The notes beneath the pieces are model-generated. The model was not told the origin of the DNA. It was given only the letters and a program-made list of their open reading frames with translations, and did not search any database. From a virus, in the IMG/VR virus record IMGVR_UViG_3300049433_000029, positions 1 to 49,321 of that record: DNA of 49,321 bases. The stretch is one strand, 5' to 3'. The number at the start of each line of letters is the position of its first letter. Position 1 is the stretch's first letter. Shown piece after piece: positions 39,235 to 47,049 of the stretch. A program made the position numbers and the translations under genes.

Positions 39235-39524
39235 CGATGCTTACCGAAGATGAAGCCAAGGCGAAATGGTGTCCGTTGGCTCGCACCTTAGATTTCGACG
39301 GCCACAATGCATCGGCACCGCATAACCGCGTCTACCGTGTGGACTATAACGTAGTTGAGTCAGACATGCCCGGCTGCCACTGCATCGCATCCGCCTGCAT
39401 GGCGTGGCGCAAGGTGGATCAAACCGGCATAGGCCCGAACGGTGAGAAGCGCGACCGCGATATGGACGGCCGCACGCGCTGGGTAGATCGCGGCTTCTGC
39501 GGCGCATTCGGGAAACCGTCATGA
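39231..39524 (+). CDS. Cysteine-rich small phage protein
   Basis: 97 residues from the coupled ATG at 39231. Conserved-looking pattern LTEDEAKAKWCP, then CHCIASACMAWR and GFCGAFGKP: four or five cysteines placed as in a family of small Rhizobiales/Caulobacterales phage proteins of unknown role. Probably binds zinc. Confidence 0.7.
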   Translation: MTMLTEDEAKAKWCPLARTLDFDGHNASAPHNRVYRVDYNVVESDMPGCHCIASACMAWRKVDQTGIGPNGEKRDRDMDGRTRWVDRGFCGAFGKPS

Positions 39525-39563
39525 CCTTCATTGCGTGGTTTGGGATAGCGGGGAGGATGTGAG

Positions 39564-39908
39564 ATGGCTGAGCATACGCCGACACCTTGGGCTCCTGTCT
39601 GGTCGCCTATTCGCTGTCTCGACCTCACTAAGGACGATACGTATCTCGTTCGCGTTGAAGATGCGAGTGGTCGCGGCTTTATCGACAAGGGCTATTACGC
39701 CGATGACGATAAGTTTTGGGCGTCCGATGACGGCAAAAGAATTGAGATCGGGCCATGGAAGATAACGGCCTTCGCGCCGTGGCCCCGAGTGGAAGAAATC
39801 ATCGTCAACCATGCGAGCGACTGCGCGACCGGTAACGGGCCTGCATTGCCCGACGGGCCGTGTGATTGCGGTGCTGTTCGCCAAGTCCCGGCAAAGGTTG
39901 GCGCATGA
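39564..39908 (+). CDS. Small hypothetical phage protein (HTPTPW start)
   Basis: 114 residues. Starts MAEHTPTPWAP, a start common in phage early proteins of unknown function, and ends with a Cys-rich segment (DCATGNGPALPDGPCDCGA). Coupled to the next gene (ATGA). Between 39525 and 39563 only a 13-codon frame is present. Confidence 0.65.
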   Translation: MAEHTPTPWAPVWSPIRCLDLTKDDTYLVRVEDASGRGFIDKGYYADDDKFWASDDGKRIEIGPWKITAFAPWPRVEEIIVNHASDCATGNGPALPDGPCDCGAVRQVPAKVGA

Positions 39909-40102
39909 CCCCCTCCGACCTCCTCCGCATCATAGCCCGTGGCGTCGAGATAGGACAGTCGGGCAATCGGCAGAAGATTTGCCGCACCAAAATGATGAAC
40001 CTTGCCCGCGATTATTGCGATGACAACGGGCTTTCATACGCCACCACGGATTTACGGGTTGAGGAGCGGGGCGGGTTTTTGAATGCGGGAAAGGAAGCGT
40101 GA
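39905..40102 (+). CDS. Small hypothetical basic protein
   Basis: 65 residues, ATGA-coupled start. Helical, with GQSGNRQKICRTKMMNLARDYCDDNG. No family recognised. Coupled to the next gene (GTGA). Confidence 0.6.
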   Translation: MTPSDLLRIIARGVEIGQSGNRQKICRTKMMNLARDYCDDNGLSYATTDLRVEERGGFLNAGKEA

Positions 40103-40335
40103 TGTCACTATCCGAATACGATCAGCGGATTAAGCCGCGCCTTGAACTGATCGCAGCCGGGGCTGAGATGGCTGCCCGTCATGCCCGCGCGCTTCCGTTC
40201 AAGCCCGGCTTCACTACCAGGGCGGAAGATGAACTCGCGGAATCCCGCGAAGTGCTGGAAGCGGCGCTGCGGAACGTTATCGCCGCTCAAGCCGTGATCA
40301 CGTCGAAGCCTACGGAGGCTGACCGTGCAGCTTGA
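40099..40335 (+). CDS. Small hypothetical helical protein
   Basis: 78 residues, GTG at 40099 (an ATG one codon later is possible). Nearly all helix (AGAEMAARHARALPF, EDELAESREVLEAALRNVIAAQ). It overlaps the Gp157 gene by 11 bp and may be its partner. Confidence 0.6.
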   Translation: MMSLSEYDQRIKPRLELIAAGAEMAARHARALPFKPGFTTRAEDELAESREVLEAALRNVIAAQAVITSKPTEADRAA

Positions 40336-40822
40336 TCCGGGCATCGTTCGCCAGCAGATCGAAAACCTCAAGCTCGCCCATCCCGAGCTATTGGAGGATG
40401 ACGAGGCATGGCTGGCAACGCTGGAAAGCGAAACCAGTTTCGAGGAACTGCTCACCAATGTGGTGCGGCGGATCGAAGATACGAAGGCGCTTGTCGTCGG
40501 CACCAAGGATCGGTTCGAGGAACTGAAAGCCCGCAAGGATCGGTTCGAGCATCGCGTGGAATCGCTGCGCGGGCTTGCCTTCAAGATCATGAGCGCGGCC
40601 GAACTCGCCAAGGTCGAATTGCCTGAGGCGACTCTATCACTTCGCGCCGGTACGCAACAGCTTGTCGGCGATGCCGATCCGAAAGAACTGCCGGATTCGC
40701 TCTGCAAGATTTCCCGCGACCTTGACCGGACCAAAATCAAGGACGCGCTGAAAACCGGCCAGACAGTGCCGGGATTTCAACTGTCGAACTCACCACCATC
40801 ACTCTCAATCAGGATCAAATGA
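40325..40822 (+). CDS. Gp157 family phage protein
   Basis: 165 residues, GTG after ACGGAGG. Long coiled coil (residues 5-95) followed by a short beta domain ending KDALKTGQTVPGFQL and SIRIK, the typical end of the siphovirus Gp157 family. The family is linked with phage resistance and recombination functions in early operons; its mechanism is not settled. Next to an OB-like protein gene, as often seen. Confidence 0.8.
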   Translation: MQLDPGIVRQQIENLKLAHPELLEDDEAWLATLESETSFEELLTNVVRRIEDTKALVVGTKDRFEELKARKDRFEHRVESLRGLAFKIMSAAELAKVELPEATLSLRAGTQQLVGDADPKELPDSLCKISRDLDRTKIKDALKTGQTVPGFQLSNSPPSLSIRIK

Positions 40823-40823
40823 A

Positions 40824-41255
40824 ATGAAAATCTCCGAAGAATTCCCAAGCAAATACCTCAAGGCCGCCGATCTGCAAGGCCGCGAAGTCAAGGTCGTGAT
40901 GCAGAACGTTGAAAAGGAAAAGCTGGGCGACGATACCAAGCCGGTCCTCTACTTCAAGGGCAAAGAGAAGGGCGTCGTCCTCAACAAGACGAACAGCAAC
41001 ACCATCAGCGACGCCTACGGCGACGACACGGAAGATTGGTTTGACCAGCCGTTGATCTTGTTTTCCGTGATGGTCGATTTCCAAGGCAAGGTTGGCCCAG
41101 CTATTCGTTGCCGCGTTCCGACTGCGAAGGACAACCGGCAGGGCCGACCTGATCCGATTTCTACCAGCCCGCAACGTCAGGCCGTCGATGACTTCCCCGG
41201 CGACCGCGCACCGCCGCACGGACGCGATGCACTCGACGACGTGATCGACTTCTGA
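40824..41255 (+). CDS. Hypothetical phage protein, possible ssDNA-binding
   Basis: 143 residues. Beta-rich core (EVKVVMQNVEKEKLG, KPVLYFKGKEKGVVLNKTNSNTISDAYGDDTEDWFDQPLIL) then a disordered acidic tail ending DDVIDF. An acidic aromatic tip is typical of single-strand DNA-binding proteins. This type of gene commonly follows Gp157 in phage recombination cassettes. The ssDNA-binding role is inference. Confidence 0.6.
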   Translation: MKISEEFPSKYLKAADLQGREVKVVMQNVEKEKLGDDTKPVLYFKGKEKGVVLNKTNSNTISDAYGDDTEDWFDQPLILFSVMVDFQGKVGPAIRCRVPTAKDNRQGRPDPISTSPQRQAVDDFPGDRAPPHGRDALDDVIDF

Positions 41256-41263
41256 GCACCGCC

Positions 41264-41812
41264 ATGACCATTGCCGACGAAGCCCGCGCCAATTCCATCT
41301 CTTGCGAGATGGTCAAGTATGCGTATCGCCAGACCAGGGATGGCATTGTCGTGAGCTTCGTTGTGCATCCGAACGATATTCCAGCCGCATTGTCGACCTC
41401 GCATATCGGATCGCGTTACGTCGCGGTGCTTGTGCAGATCGGCGACGACGAAAAGCCAATTCCCCTCGAGCCAGCAAAGGAGAAAGCAAAACCTGAGGTT
41501 TCCCCAAAGCCTTCTCTGGCGAACGGAAAGCCGTCAGAGAAGGCGAGGCGGGACTGGCGCGATGTGCAGCCTGCCGCGCAAGCTGGCATTCGATGCGGTG
41601 AGCCGATTTTTTGGGCTTTCATCAACGAGAATTATTCGAGCGGCCCTTCTAACAAAGTGACCGATGCCGAGACGGCTGCAGAAGCTGTGCGCGTGATTTG
41701 TGACGTTCATTCCCGCGTGGGATTTGGAACCGATCATCGCAAGCGCATCCTCTGGCATCAGCTCGATACCGAATATCAGGCTTGGCTCTTGAAGGAGCGC
41801 ATCGGGGCATGA
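41264..41812 (+). CDS. Hypothetical phage protein of the recombination region
   Basis: 182 residues. N-terminal alpha/beta part, a Lys/Pro/Ser linker (about 70-95) and a helical C-terminal part (QAGIRCGEPIFWAFINENYSS, VRVICDVHSRVGF) common in small Rhizobiales phage proteins. No catalytic motif. Coupled to the HNH gene (ATGA). Confidence 0.65.
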   Translation: MTIADEARANSISCEMVKYAYRQTRDGIVVSFVVHPNDIPAALSTSHIGSRYVAVLVQIGDDEKPIPLEPAKEKAKPEVSPKPSLANGKPSEKARRDWRDVQPAAQAGIRCGEPIFWAFINENYSSGPSNKVTDAETAAEAVRVICDVHSRVGFGTDHRKRILWHQLDTEYQAWLLKERIGA

Positions 41813-42204
41813 GAACCGCGAACCTCAAAGAGTGGATAGGTCGCACGGACGACTCCCGTCCGCCGCCTTACGTGCGGCTGCGGGTGTTCGAAAAATACGA
41901 CGGCATTTGCTATCTGTCGAAGCGTAAGATCGTGCCGGGCGACAAGTGGGACTTGGAGCATATCATCGCGATATGTAACGGCGGTGAAAATCGCGAAGGC
42001 AATATGGCTCCTGCCCTGGTAGCTCCGCATAAGATCAAAACCAAACAAGACCGCGCGACGAAGGCAAAGAACGATCACGTCCGCATGAAGCACATCGGGA
42101 TACGTCGGGAAAGTCGGCTGCAATCCCGTGGGTTTCCAGCGCGCCCACCACAGCGAACAGCTTCCAGACCGTTTAAGCGCCGCTCCACAGCCATAGGGGA
42201 ATAG
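41809..42204 (+). CDS. HNH endonuclease
   Basis: 131 residues from the coupled ATG at 41809. HNH core: CYLSKRKIVPGDKWDLEHIIAICNGGENREGNMAPAL, with catalytic-type EH followed by N and a distal His (HKIKTK). Basic tail. It lies within the early operon rather than beside the terminase, so it may act in recombination or host DNA breakdown, or be a mobile endonuclease. Confidence 0.85.
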   Translation: MRTANLKEWIGRTDDSRPPPYVRLRVFEKYDGICYLSKRKIVPGDKWDLEHIIAICNGGENREGNMAPALVAPHKIKTKQDRATKAKNDHVRMKHIGIRRESRLQSRGFPARPPQRTASRPFKRRSTAIGE

Positions 42205-42208
42205 ACGA

Positions 42209-42508
42209 ATGCAACCGCGCGTAACTGATAACGACAAAGACGAAATCACCGTAGCCTTGATAGGTCGTGAACTTCGCGGCTGGTCCTATAAGGACGATGC
42301 CGAACGACGGATCAAGATGCAGATGGCGCACGAATTTGCGGAGGGCTGGTTTCAGGCCACTGAACACCACCACAAGATCGCCGAAGAACAGGAGAGTGAG
42401 AGCGGGAAAGCCGCTTATGAATACGATGGCGGCGCGGGTTCGGGAGGATATGAACAGGCGTGCCGTGATATCGCTGCCGCCATCCGGCCGCAGCAGCACG
42501 GGGCCTAA
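42209..42508 (+). CDS. Small hypothetical phage protein
   Basis: 99 residues. Charged helical protein (DDAERRIKMQMAHEFAEGWFQATEHHHKIAEEQ) with a Gly-rich end. No family recognised. Separated from its neighbours by 3-4 bp. Confidence 0.6.
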   Translation: MQPRVTDNDKDEITVALIGRELRGWSYKDDAERRIKMQMAHEFAEGWFQATEHHHKIAEEQESESGKAAYEYDGGAGSGGYEQACRDIAAAIRPQQHGA

Positions 42509-42511
42509 GTC

Positions 42512-42868
42512 ATGTTTCAGGGTATCACAGAACTCTCGGGGCTCATGGAGCGCCATCCCGGCGGACACAATTTCCCGGACATGGAAATCGTGATTGATCG
42601 CGCTCAAACCGAAGTCGAGGACAACGGGATTTATCTCGTCCAGATCAAAGACCGCGATCCGGTAGTGAAGCGGTGCATCAACCGAGGTAGCGAACTTTTG
42701 CTACATCCGGCCCTTTCGACAATTCACGGGCAAACAACTGTCGAGATATTTGGCCGCAAAATTCCTTGCCAAGGAATCGAGTTCAGCGACAACATCTACA
42801 AGCGATATATCACGGTGCATGGTCGTGTTGTCGGTCTGTGGGCCGTATCCTCCCCGGTGCAGCCATGA
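42512..42868 (+). CDS. S24/LexA-like peptidase-fold protein without HTH or catalytic serine
   Basis: 118 residues. Residues 9-60 line up by eye with the S24 core of this phage's own CI: SGLMERH against GESMVPE, MEIVIDR against QVAVINP, then YLVQIKDRDPVVKR against IFYAEKAGEPRATVKR; the end HGRVVGLW matches HRVVGRQ. The general-base lysine is kept (Lys53) but the serine position is Leu11. It has no DNA-binding domain. A dead S24 protein expressed in the lytic operon could pair with CI and disarm it. This is inference; another S24-fold role is possible. Confidence 0.65.
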   Translation: MFQGITELSGLMERHPGGHNFPDMEIVIDRAQTEVEDNGIYLVQIKDRDPVVKRCINRGSELLLHPALSTIHGQTTVEIFGRKIPCQGIEFSDNIYKRYITVHGRVVGLWAVSSPVQP

Positions 42869-43269
42869 CATCAACACCGGGAGGGGCGACGGGAAATCAA
42901 GGCGCAGCCGAAACACCGATGTCCGATCATGTCGCGAGTTTCTGGCATTTGCTCGAAACCGAAAACGTTCACATCCTGATCAACATTAAGCGGGAACTCA
43001 GCAGCGTCTCCTATTGGGACGGCGCAAGCTATCCCGACGATGTCGCGAAAGCGCTTGTTGCAGACCGCAAATCCTCCCCCGACTCCAAGCGGGAGGCGTA
43101 CAGGAAGGCGCCGGAGGATGCGCAGGAGCGACTTGCGAATATCTCCAGCGGACGTTGCCCGAATGCGCCTCCAGGCACTGGCGGCCCCGTCGCGTTCCGT
43201 GAATGGGCGACGGGATACGCGGACATCGGCTACAGCGTAGTTCGCAAAGCCCTCGCTGCTGGAGGGTGA
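42865..43269 (+). CDS. Hypothetical phage protein
   Basis: 134 residues, ATGA-coupled start at 42865. Soluble, mixed fold (VHILINIKRELSSVSYWDG, GPVAFREWATGYADIGYSVVRKAL). No family recognised. Confidence 0.6.
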   Translation: MTSTPGGATGNQGAAETPMSDHVASFWHLLETENVHILINIKRELSSVSYWDGASYPDDVAKALVADRKSSPDSKREAYRKAPEDAQERLANISSGRCPNAPPGTGGPVAFREWATGYADIGYSVVRKALAAGG

Positions 43270-43270
43270 G

Positions 43271-43465
43271 ATGCCGTCGCGCAGGGTAATCAAGCCTCCC
43301 AAGAAAGCGAAAGAGCCGCGCTGGGAAACGCACGTCTATTTGAACGAGGCTGACTACCTCGCATTGAAGCGGATAGCCGATCAGGAAAGTCGCAGCGTCA
43401 CAATGCAGCTTCAACATTTCGTGCGGCTTGGCATTCGATCCGCCACACCAAAGCAACCAGAGTGA
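43271..43465 (+). CDS. Small ribbon-helix-helix-like protein
   Basis: 64 residues. A basic N-terminus, one strand (ETHVYLNEADY), then two helices (LALKRIADQESRSVTMQLQHFVRLGIR) fit the Arc/MetJ ribbon-helix-helix fold, a dimeric DNA-binding repressor. It may regulate the early operon late in infection or the integrase end. Confidence 0.65.
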   Translation: MPSRRVIKPPKKAKEPRWETHVYLNEADYLALKRIADQESRSVTMQLQHFVRLGIRSATPKQPE

Positions 43466-43474
43466 GGACGTGAA

Positions 43475-43582
43475 ATGCTAACCGCTGTGATTGGCATCGC
43501 TTTGATCATCGCTGTGATGGTCTGCACCAGATTCATTCCGGCGGAACGCGATGTCCCGCCCGGCTCATCAATGGGAGAGTGA
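43475..43582 (+). CDS. Small membrane peptide
   Basis: 35 residues. One membrane helix (LTAVIGIALIIAVMVC) at the N-terminus and a short polar tail. Starts after a GAGGACGTGAA context, ends 3 bp before the next ATG. Function unknown. Confidence 0.5.
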   Translation: MLTAVIGIALIIAVMVCTRFIPAERDVPPGSSMGE

Positions 43583-43585
43583 CTT

Positions 43586-44584
43586 ATGCCAAGCCACACG
43601 GTTACAGGACCGCTGCCATACGATTGTCAGGGGGGTAAGCTGCATTCGCCGGATGAGGTTGACAGCGCCATGACCAACGATAGCAAGGAACTGCTGGCAC
43701 TGGCCGAATGGTGCCGGATTGAGCGCGAAAGGCTCGGCGCCATTGATGGCTACGATTATCGTAGCGGAGAGGAATTTGGATTACGTCGCGCTCAAAATGA
43801 GATTGAGCGCCGATCTGCCGCCGCCCCGCAACCCGGAATGCGAGCGGAGGGGGAGTTAACTGAAGCGGCGGCAGTGCTTGCCGGCCTATTCAGCAATCTA
43901 AGCATGAACGCAGCCGAGAACGGTCGCCGCGCCTTACGAACATTGATGCAGGCTGCTGGAATGACGATCCTGCCCATGGTGCTCCCCGCCGCTTCTCCTG
44001 CGGACGCTCTGCCACCCGACGCCGAACATCCAACCAACTACCGCGAAGCTTTTGCGAAGGCCGCCCTCAAGCCCGCGCCTGATGCGATGCGGGAGGCGCT
44101 GCAAGCGCGCGTAGCCGCTTATCGACAGAACGGGGGAAAGCTGTTCAGCGGATTTACTGTTGCCGATGAGCTTGCAGAAATCGCCCTCTCCGCACCCGTG
44201 CCGCCACCCGATGGGGCTGTGCAAAAGCAAATCAACCAGAACTATGCAGCTTCAGCCATAGGCGCGTGCATTGCCGTAGCTGATGAACTTGTATGCGTCA
44301 AAGGTAGCGCGCAAGACGTGGCAACAGCCCTACGAGTGAGGTTTCGGACAGACAACGTTGTACCCCCCTCAGACGATGTGCGGAGCGCGCTGGCGGATGC
44401 TCGTGAAGCAATAGTTTTGACGATCGCATTCTTGGGCCGGGACACTGGTAGCGGCCGGCTCGCCAGCACAATTAGCGCCTTGATATCGCGTCTCGCCAAA
44501 ACAGACGCGACCATTCTCGCCGCCCTCCGCTCAGCCCCGGGCTCAGCCCCGGTCTCCGCTCCCGCAACTGGAGAAAAATCATGA
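43586..44584 (+). CDS. Large hypothetical early protein
   Basis: 332 residues, the longest unknown in the early operon. Helical blocks (SKELLALAEWCRIERERLG, ELTEAAAVLAGLFSNLSMNAAENGRRALRTLMQAAG, ASTISALISRLAKTDATILAAL) alternate with Pro/Ala linkers, a mosaic look seen in variable phage accessory proteins. No catalytic motif or membrane segment. Coupled to the next small frame (ATGA). Confidence 0.65.
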   Translation: MPSHTVTGPLPYDCQGGKLHSPDEVDSAMTNDSKELLALAEWCRIERERLGAIDGYDYRSGEEFGLRRAQNEIERRSAAAPQPGMRAEGELTEAAAVLAGLFSNLSMNAAENGRRALRTLMQAAGMTILPMVLPAASPADALPPDAEHPTNYREAFAKAALKPAPDAMREALQARVAAYRQNGGKLFSGFTVADELAEIALSAPVPPPDGAVQKQINQNYAASAIGACIAVADELVCVKGSAQDVATALRVRFRTDNVVPPSDDVRSALADAREAIVLTIAFLGRDTGSGRLASTISALISRLAKTDATILAALRSAPGSAPVSAPATGEKS

Positions 44585-44697
44585 TCGGCGCCATCCTCTG
44601 CAACAATCCTCCTGTCGTCATCGAATTGACGCGCGGATATAGCACGCTCGTTGACCGGATGGCCGCTCCCAAAGCCAGCGAAGGGAGGCCCGACTGA
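44581..44697 (+). CDS. Small hypothetical protein
   Basis: 38 residues, ATG overlapping the preceding stop (ATGA). MIGAILCNNPPVVIEL then a polar end. The following 129 bp (44698-44826) contain no gene I can support. Confidence 0.45.
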   Translation: MIGAILCNNPPVVIELTRGYSTLVDRMAAPKASEGRPD

Positions 44698-44826
44698 GAA
44701 GGAGCCTGACCGCCCCTATTGCAAGCCAGATCAATCATGCTGTGACTTCTGCTGCGGTAATTAGTCCGTCGCTTCACACGAAAATGGCAGTAGTCCACAA
44801 ACCTTACTCCCTCAGAGCATCCCCAA

Positions 44827-45219
44827 ATGACAGTAGTAGTCCAAGACTTAATCGAGACGAAGGCGCCCGTTCGGATTCAGCGCAAACGGTCGTGTGGCTG
44901 GAAGATGCCGCCGAACACGGTGAGCGTCACGCGGCCGGGCAAGTGGGGCAATCCACTAAGGGTTGGCCAGTGGAAAGGCTACACCGCTGCGGATGCCGTT
45001 CGCGACTACCGGAAATGGATTGAGCGGGAACCGACCGTTCGGTCATTCGAGAATGTGTACGGCAAGCCGCCGTCTTGCGAGGAAATACGCGAACATTTGG
45101 CAGGCAAAAATCTAGCATGCTTCTGCGCGGCAGACCAGCCGTGCCACGCCGACGTGTTGCTAAAAGTAGCGAACGCGCCTGATACCCGCGCCCGCGCAAG
45201 CATCAAGGGGGAGGGATGA
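44827..45219 (+). CDS. DUF4326 family protein
   Basis: 130 residues. Family blocks are clear: RIQRKRSCGWKMPPNTVSV, RPGKWGNPL, and the C-terminal GKNLACFCAADQPCHADVLL with paired cysteines and a His. DUF4326 proteins occur in phages and bacteria with no settled function; the Cys/His end suggests metal binding. The upstream region lacks a good ribosome site. Coupled to the next gene (ATGA). Confidence 0.85.
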   Translation: MTVVVQDLIETKAPVRIQRKRSCGWKMPPNTVSVTRPGKWGNPLRVGQWKGYTAADAVRDYRKWIEREPTVRSFENVYGKPPSCEEIREHLAGKNLACFCAADQPCHADVLLKVANAPDTRARASIKGEG

Positions 45220-45404
45220 GCACGGAAGCAAGACGAGCGATGGACGGAATCGAGCTTGCGATCAGGCGCGTATCGGAGCGTCTGAAAAGTCGCACGCCAT
45301 GGGATATGGGCGTCACGCAAGCCTTGGACGAGCTCGCCGACGAGATAGCTACAATTTCAACAGGCATCCCGGACCCCTCCCCTCCCAGGGGTGGCCATGA
45401 GTAG
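45216..45404 (+). CDS. Small hypothetical helical protein
   Basis: 62 residues, ATGA-coupled. Amphipathic helices (GIELAIRRVSERLKSR, VTQALDELADEIATIS). Overlaps the excisionase-like gene by 8 bp. Function unknown. Confidence 0.6.
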   Translation: MSTEARRAMDGIELAIRRVSERLKSRTPWDMGVTQALDELADEIATISTGIPDPSPPRGGHE

Positions 45405-45681
45405 GGCGCCGCTCACGATCGACAGGCTGCCGCTGTTCGCCGGCGACGAGCAGATCGGCGAAGCTTTGTTCGGGAAAGAGCGGGCAAAGGAGTTTTCGGC
45501 CCTTGCTTCGGCGCGGGAACGTGATGGAATGCCGCCGGTCAGCAGCTATTGGGGCGGGCGCTTTGTGCCAGCGGTTGTCGAGTATCTAAAGCACGACCAG
45601 GGACTCGGCGTCACCAAGCCGCTCAAGGAAAACGGAGTGGAGGGGGTATGGCCGAGCAACGTCCGCAAAGCCCGGGCCTGA
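45397..45681 (+). CDS. Excisionase-like DNA-binding protein
   Basis: 94 residues; ATG at 45397 preferred over a GTG two codons earlier. Pattern LPLFAGDEQIGEALFGKERAKEF, then GMPPVSSYWGGRFVPAVVEYL fits the small winged-helix proteins that sit directly before integrases in Rhizobiales prophages. It probably directs excision with the integrase by bending DNA at the att arms. Its end overlaps the integrase start by 34 bp. Confidence 0.65.
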   Translation: MSRAPLTIDRLPLFAGDEQIGEALFGKERAKEFSALASARERDGMPPVSSYWGGRFVPAVVEYLKHDQGLGVTKPLKENGVEGVWPSNVRKARA

Positions 45682-46892
45682 AATGGCGCAGGCGCGCGAC
45701 CGGTCCCGATGTGCCGGGCTGGTACGCCAGCGAGGCCGCGATCAAGGCGGGCTATCCGGTCAAATACGCCGATCTGAAACGGCACATCGACCATCCCGTA
45801 CTGCTGATCGAGAGGGCCAGGCGCCTGCAGGCCGAGATGCTGCTATGGATGTCGGGACAACATCAGTCGACCGCGGAATTCGACGGCACGTTCAAATGGC
45901 TGTTGGAGAACTACCAGAAAGACCCGGAGAGCCCGTTCAATACCACGCTCGGCGAATCCGGTGTCAGCCTCTACACCACATACCTGAAAAAGCTCATTCC
46001 CCATATCGGGCCGCGTCGCATAGATCAATGCGATGGCCGCGACGTCATGCGCTGGTTCGCGCAATGGCGGATCGCAAGCGACGGTTCCGCGCGCGATCAG
46101 CTTTCCGTGGCGCGCGTCTGTCTCGCCATCATCAAGGCAGCGGTATCGTTCGGCGTCGTGTGTCGCGCCAAGGGTTGCGCCGAATTCCAGATCATCATGA
46201 AGCAACTGGAATTCGAGACCACGAAGGGCCGGACGCAGGCGCCGACCGCGGATCAGGTTGTTGCGGCGCGAGCCGCCGCCCATGCCGCCGGCGCACCGCT
46301 GCGCGCGCTTGCCTATGCCATCCAGTTCGAAACCACGTTGCGGGCATGGGACGTCATCGGCAAATGGATTCGGATGTCCGATCCAAAGCCCAGCGCCGTC
46401 CTGCACAACGGCAAAAAGTGGGTCGGGCTTACCTGGACCTCGATCGACAACAATCTGATCCTCGCCAAGGTGAAGCCGACCAAAACCGAGGAGACCACGG
46501 AAGTCGAAGTTTCGTTCGATCTCGCGGCCTGCCCGATGGTGGTGGCGGAACTGGCACTGATCCCGCAGGACAGCCGCACCGGACCCCTGATCGTCAATCC
46601 CCGAACCGGGCTGCCCTACATGCGCGAGGCTTGGCGGCAGGGCTGGCGCGCCGACTATAAGGCGGCCGGAATTCCCGTCGACATCTGGAACCGGGACATG
46701 CGCGCCGGCGGAATCACCGAGGGCCAGAGGGCGAAGGTTCCGCGTCCCGACCGCACCCTGCTCGCCGGCCACGCCAGCGAAGCGACCACCAAGGGATACG
46801 AGCGCGACCGCGACAGCAAGGTCGAGGACATGCTCGAGGCCCATCGCCGCGTGATGGGTCCCCGCGTGGCGTCGCGTAAAAAGGATGACTGA
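45648..46892 (+). CDS. int: Tyrosine-type phage integrase
   Basis: 414 residues from the ATG at 45648 (GGAGGGGG site just before); the earlier in-frame ATG at 45549 gives a non-homologous extension. Candidate catalytic residues: Arg232 (TLRAWDV), Arg352 (RDMRAGG), His375 (LAGHAS) and nucleophile Tyr384 (KGYERD). The first His of the usual H-x-x-R box is Arg here. An N-terminal helical core-binding domain precedes it. The gene ends 109 bp before attR, as expected for integration at the flanking 15-bp core. Confidence 0.92.
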   Translation: MAEQRPQSPGLKWRRRATGPDVPGWYASEAAIKAGYPVKYADLKRHIDHPVLLIERARRLQAEMLLWMSGQHQSTAEFDGTFKWLLENYQKDPESPFNTTLGESGVSLYTTYLKKLIPHIGPRRIDQCDGRDVMRWFAQWRIASDGSARDQLSVARVCLAIIKAAVSFGVVCRAKGCAEFQIIMKQLEFETTKGRTQAPTADQVVAARAAAHAAGAPLRALAYAIQFETTLRAWDVIGKWIRMSDPKPSAVLHNGKKWVGLTWTSIDNNLILAKVKPTKTEETTEVEVSFDLAACPMVVAELALIPQDSRTGPLIVNPRTGLPYMREAWRQGWRADYKAAGIPVDIWNRDMRAGGITEGQRAKVPRPDRTLLAGHASEATTKGYERDRDSKVEDMLEAHRRVMGPRVASRKKDD

Positions 46893-46914
46893 GAACGTCC
46901 GGGAAACAGGTCCA

Positions 46915-46943
46915 GGGACCGTGCCGGGACCGTGAGGACCGTG
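46915..46943 (+). repeat. Three GGGACCGTG iterons between int and attR
   Basis: GGGACCGTG at 46915-46923 and 46926-46934, then GGACCGTG at 46936-46943, about one helical turn apart. GGGACCGT also occurs reversed at 1202-1209, inside attL. Short repeats beside att cores are the usual arm-type sites of integrase or excisionase. Confidence 0.55.
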
Positions 46944-46946
46944 CGA

Positions 46947-46975
46947 TTGAGAAACGGTAACGTTATCAATAGAAT
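46947..46975 (+). promoter_or_regulatory. Near-consensus promoter pointing out of the prophage
   Basis: TTGAGA (46947-46952), 17-bp spacer, TAGAAT (46970-46975): 5 of 6 matches in both hexamers. The predicted start is near 46982, 68 bp before the kinase ATG, with attR in the leader. The spacer holds the palindrome TAACGTTA. No phage gene lies downstream, so the host kinase is the only target. Confidence 0.65.
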
Positions 46976-47000
46976 ATTCAGATGCCGGGAGCCGAGACGC

Positions 47001-47015
47001 CTAACGACCTGTTAA
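47001..47015. repeat. attR core
   Basis: CTAACGACCTGTTAA, identical to attL, 34 bp before the kinase start codon. The direct orientation and the integrase next door confirm site-specific integration. Confidence 0.9.
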
Positions 47016-47049
47016 GGCTGTCATCCTTTGGCCGTTGAGTTCTGGCGGC

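Larger units (their letters stand above)
1161..47015. mobile_element. Integrated temperate prophage, podovirus-type, about 45.8 kb
   Basis: Bounded by a 15-bp exact direct repeat, with integrase beside the right copy and host genes (phasins, PAS kinase) on both outer sides. It contains every module needed for a temperate phage: integrase and excisionase-like gene, CI/Cro immunity, helicase and DUF1376 replication genes, small and large terminase, portal, scaffold, capsid, tail and lysis genes. I saw no broken structural or regulatory gene, so it may be inducible. Head genes resemble Bordetella phage BPP-1; tail tubular and portal genes resemble T7. There is no reverse transcriptase, so the diversity-generating system of BPP-1 is absent. 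Confidence 0.93.

Noticed and set aside
44762-44840. Near-duplicate AATGGCAGTAGTCC / AATGACAGTAGTAGTCC before the DUF4326 gene
   Set aside because: It looked like a leader peptide start, but the first frame does not stop near the second start; probably a small local duplication.
45683-46844. Long frames on both strands over the integrase (325 and 333 codons)
   Set aside because: The integrase frame carries the catalytic residues; the others are its shadows.
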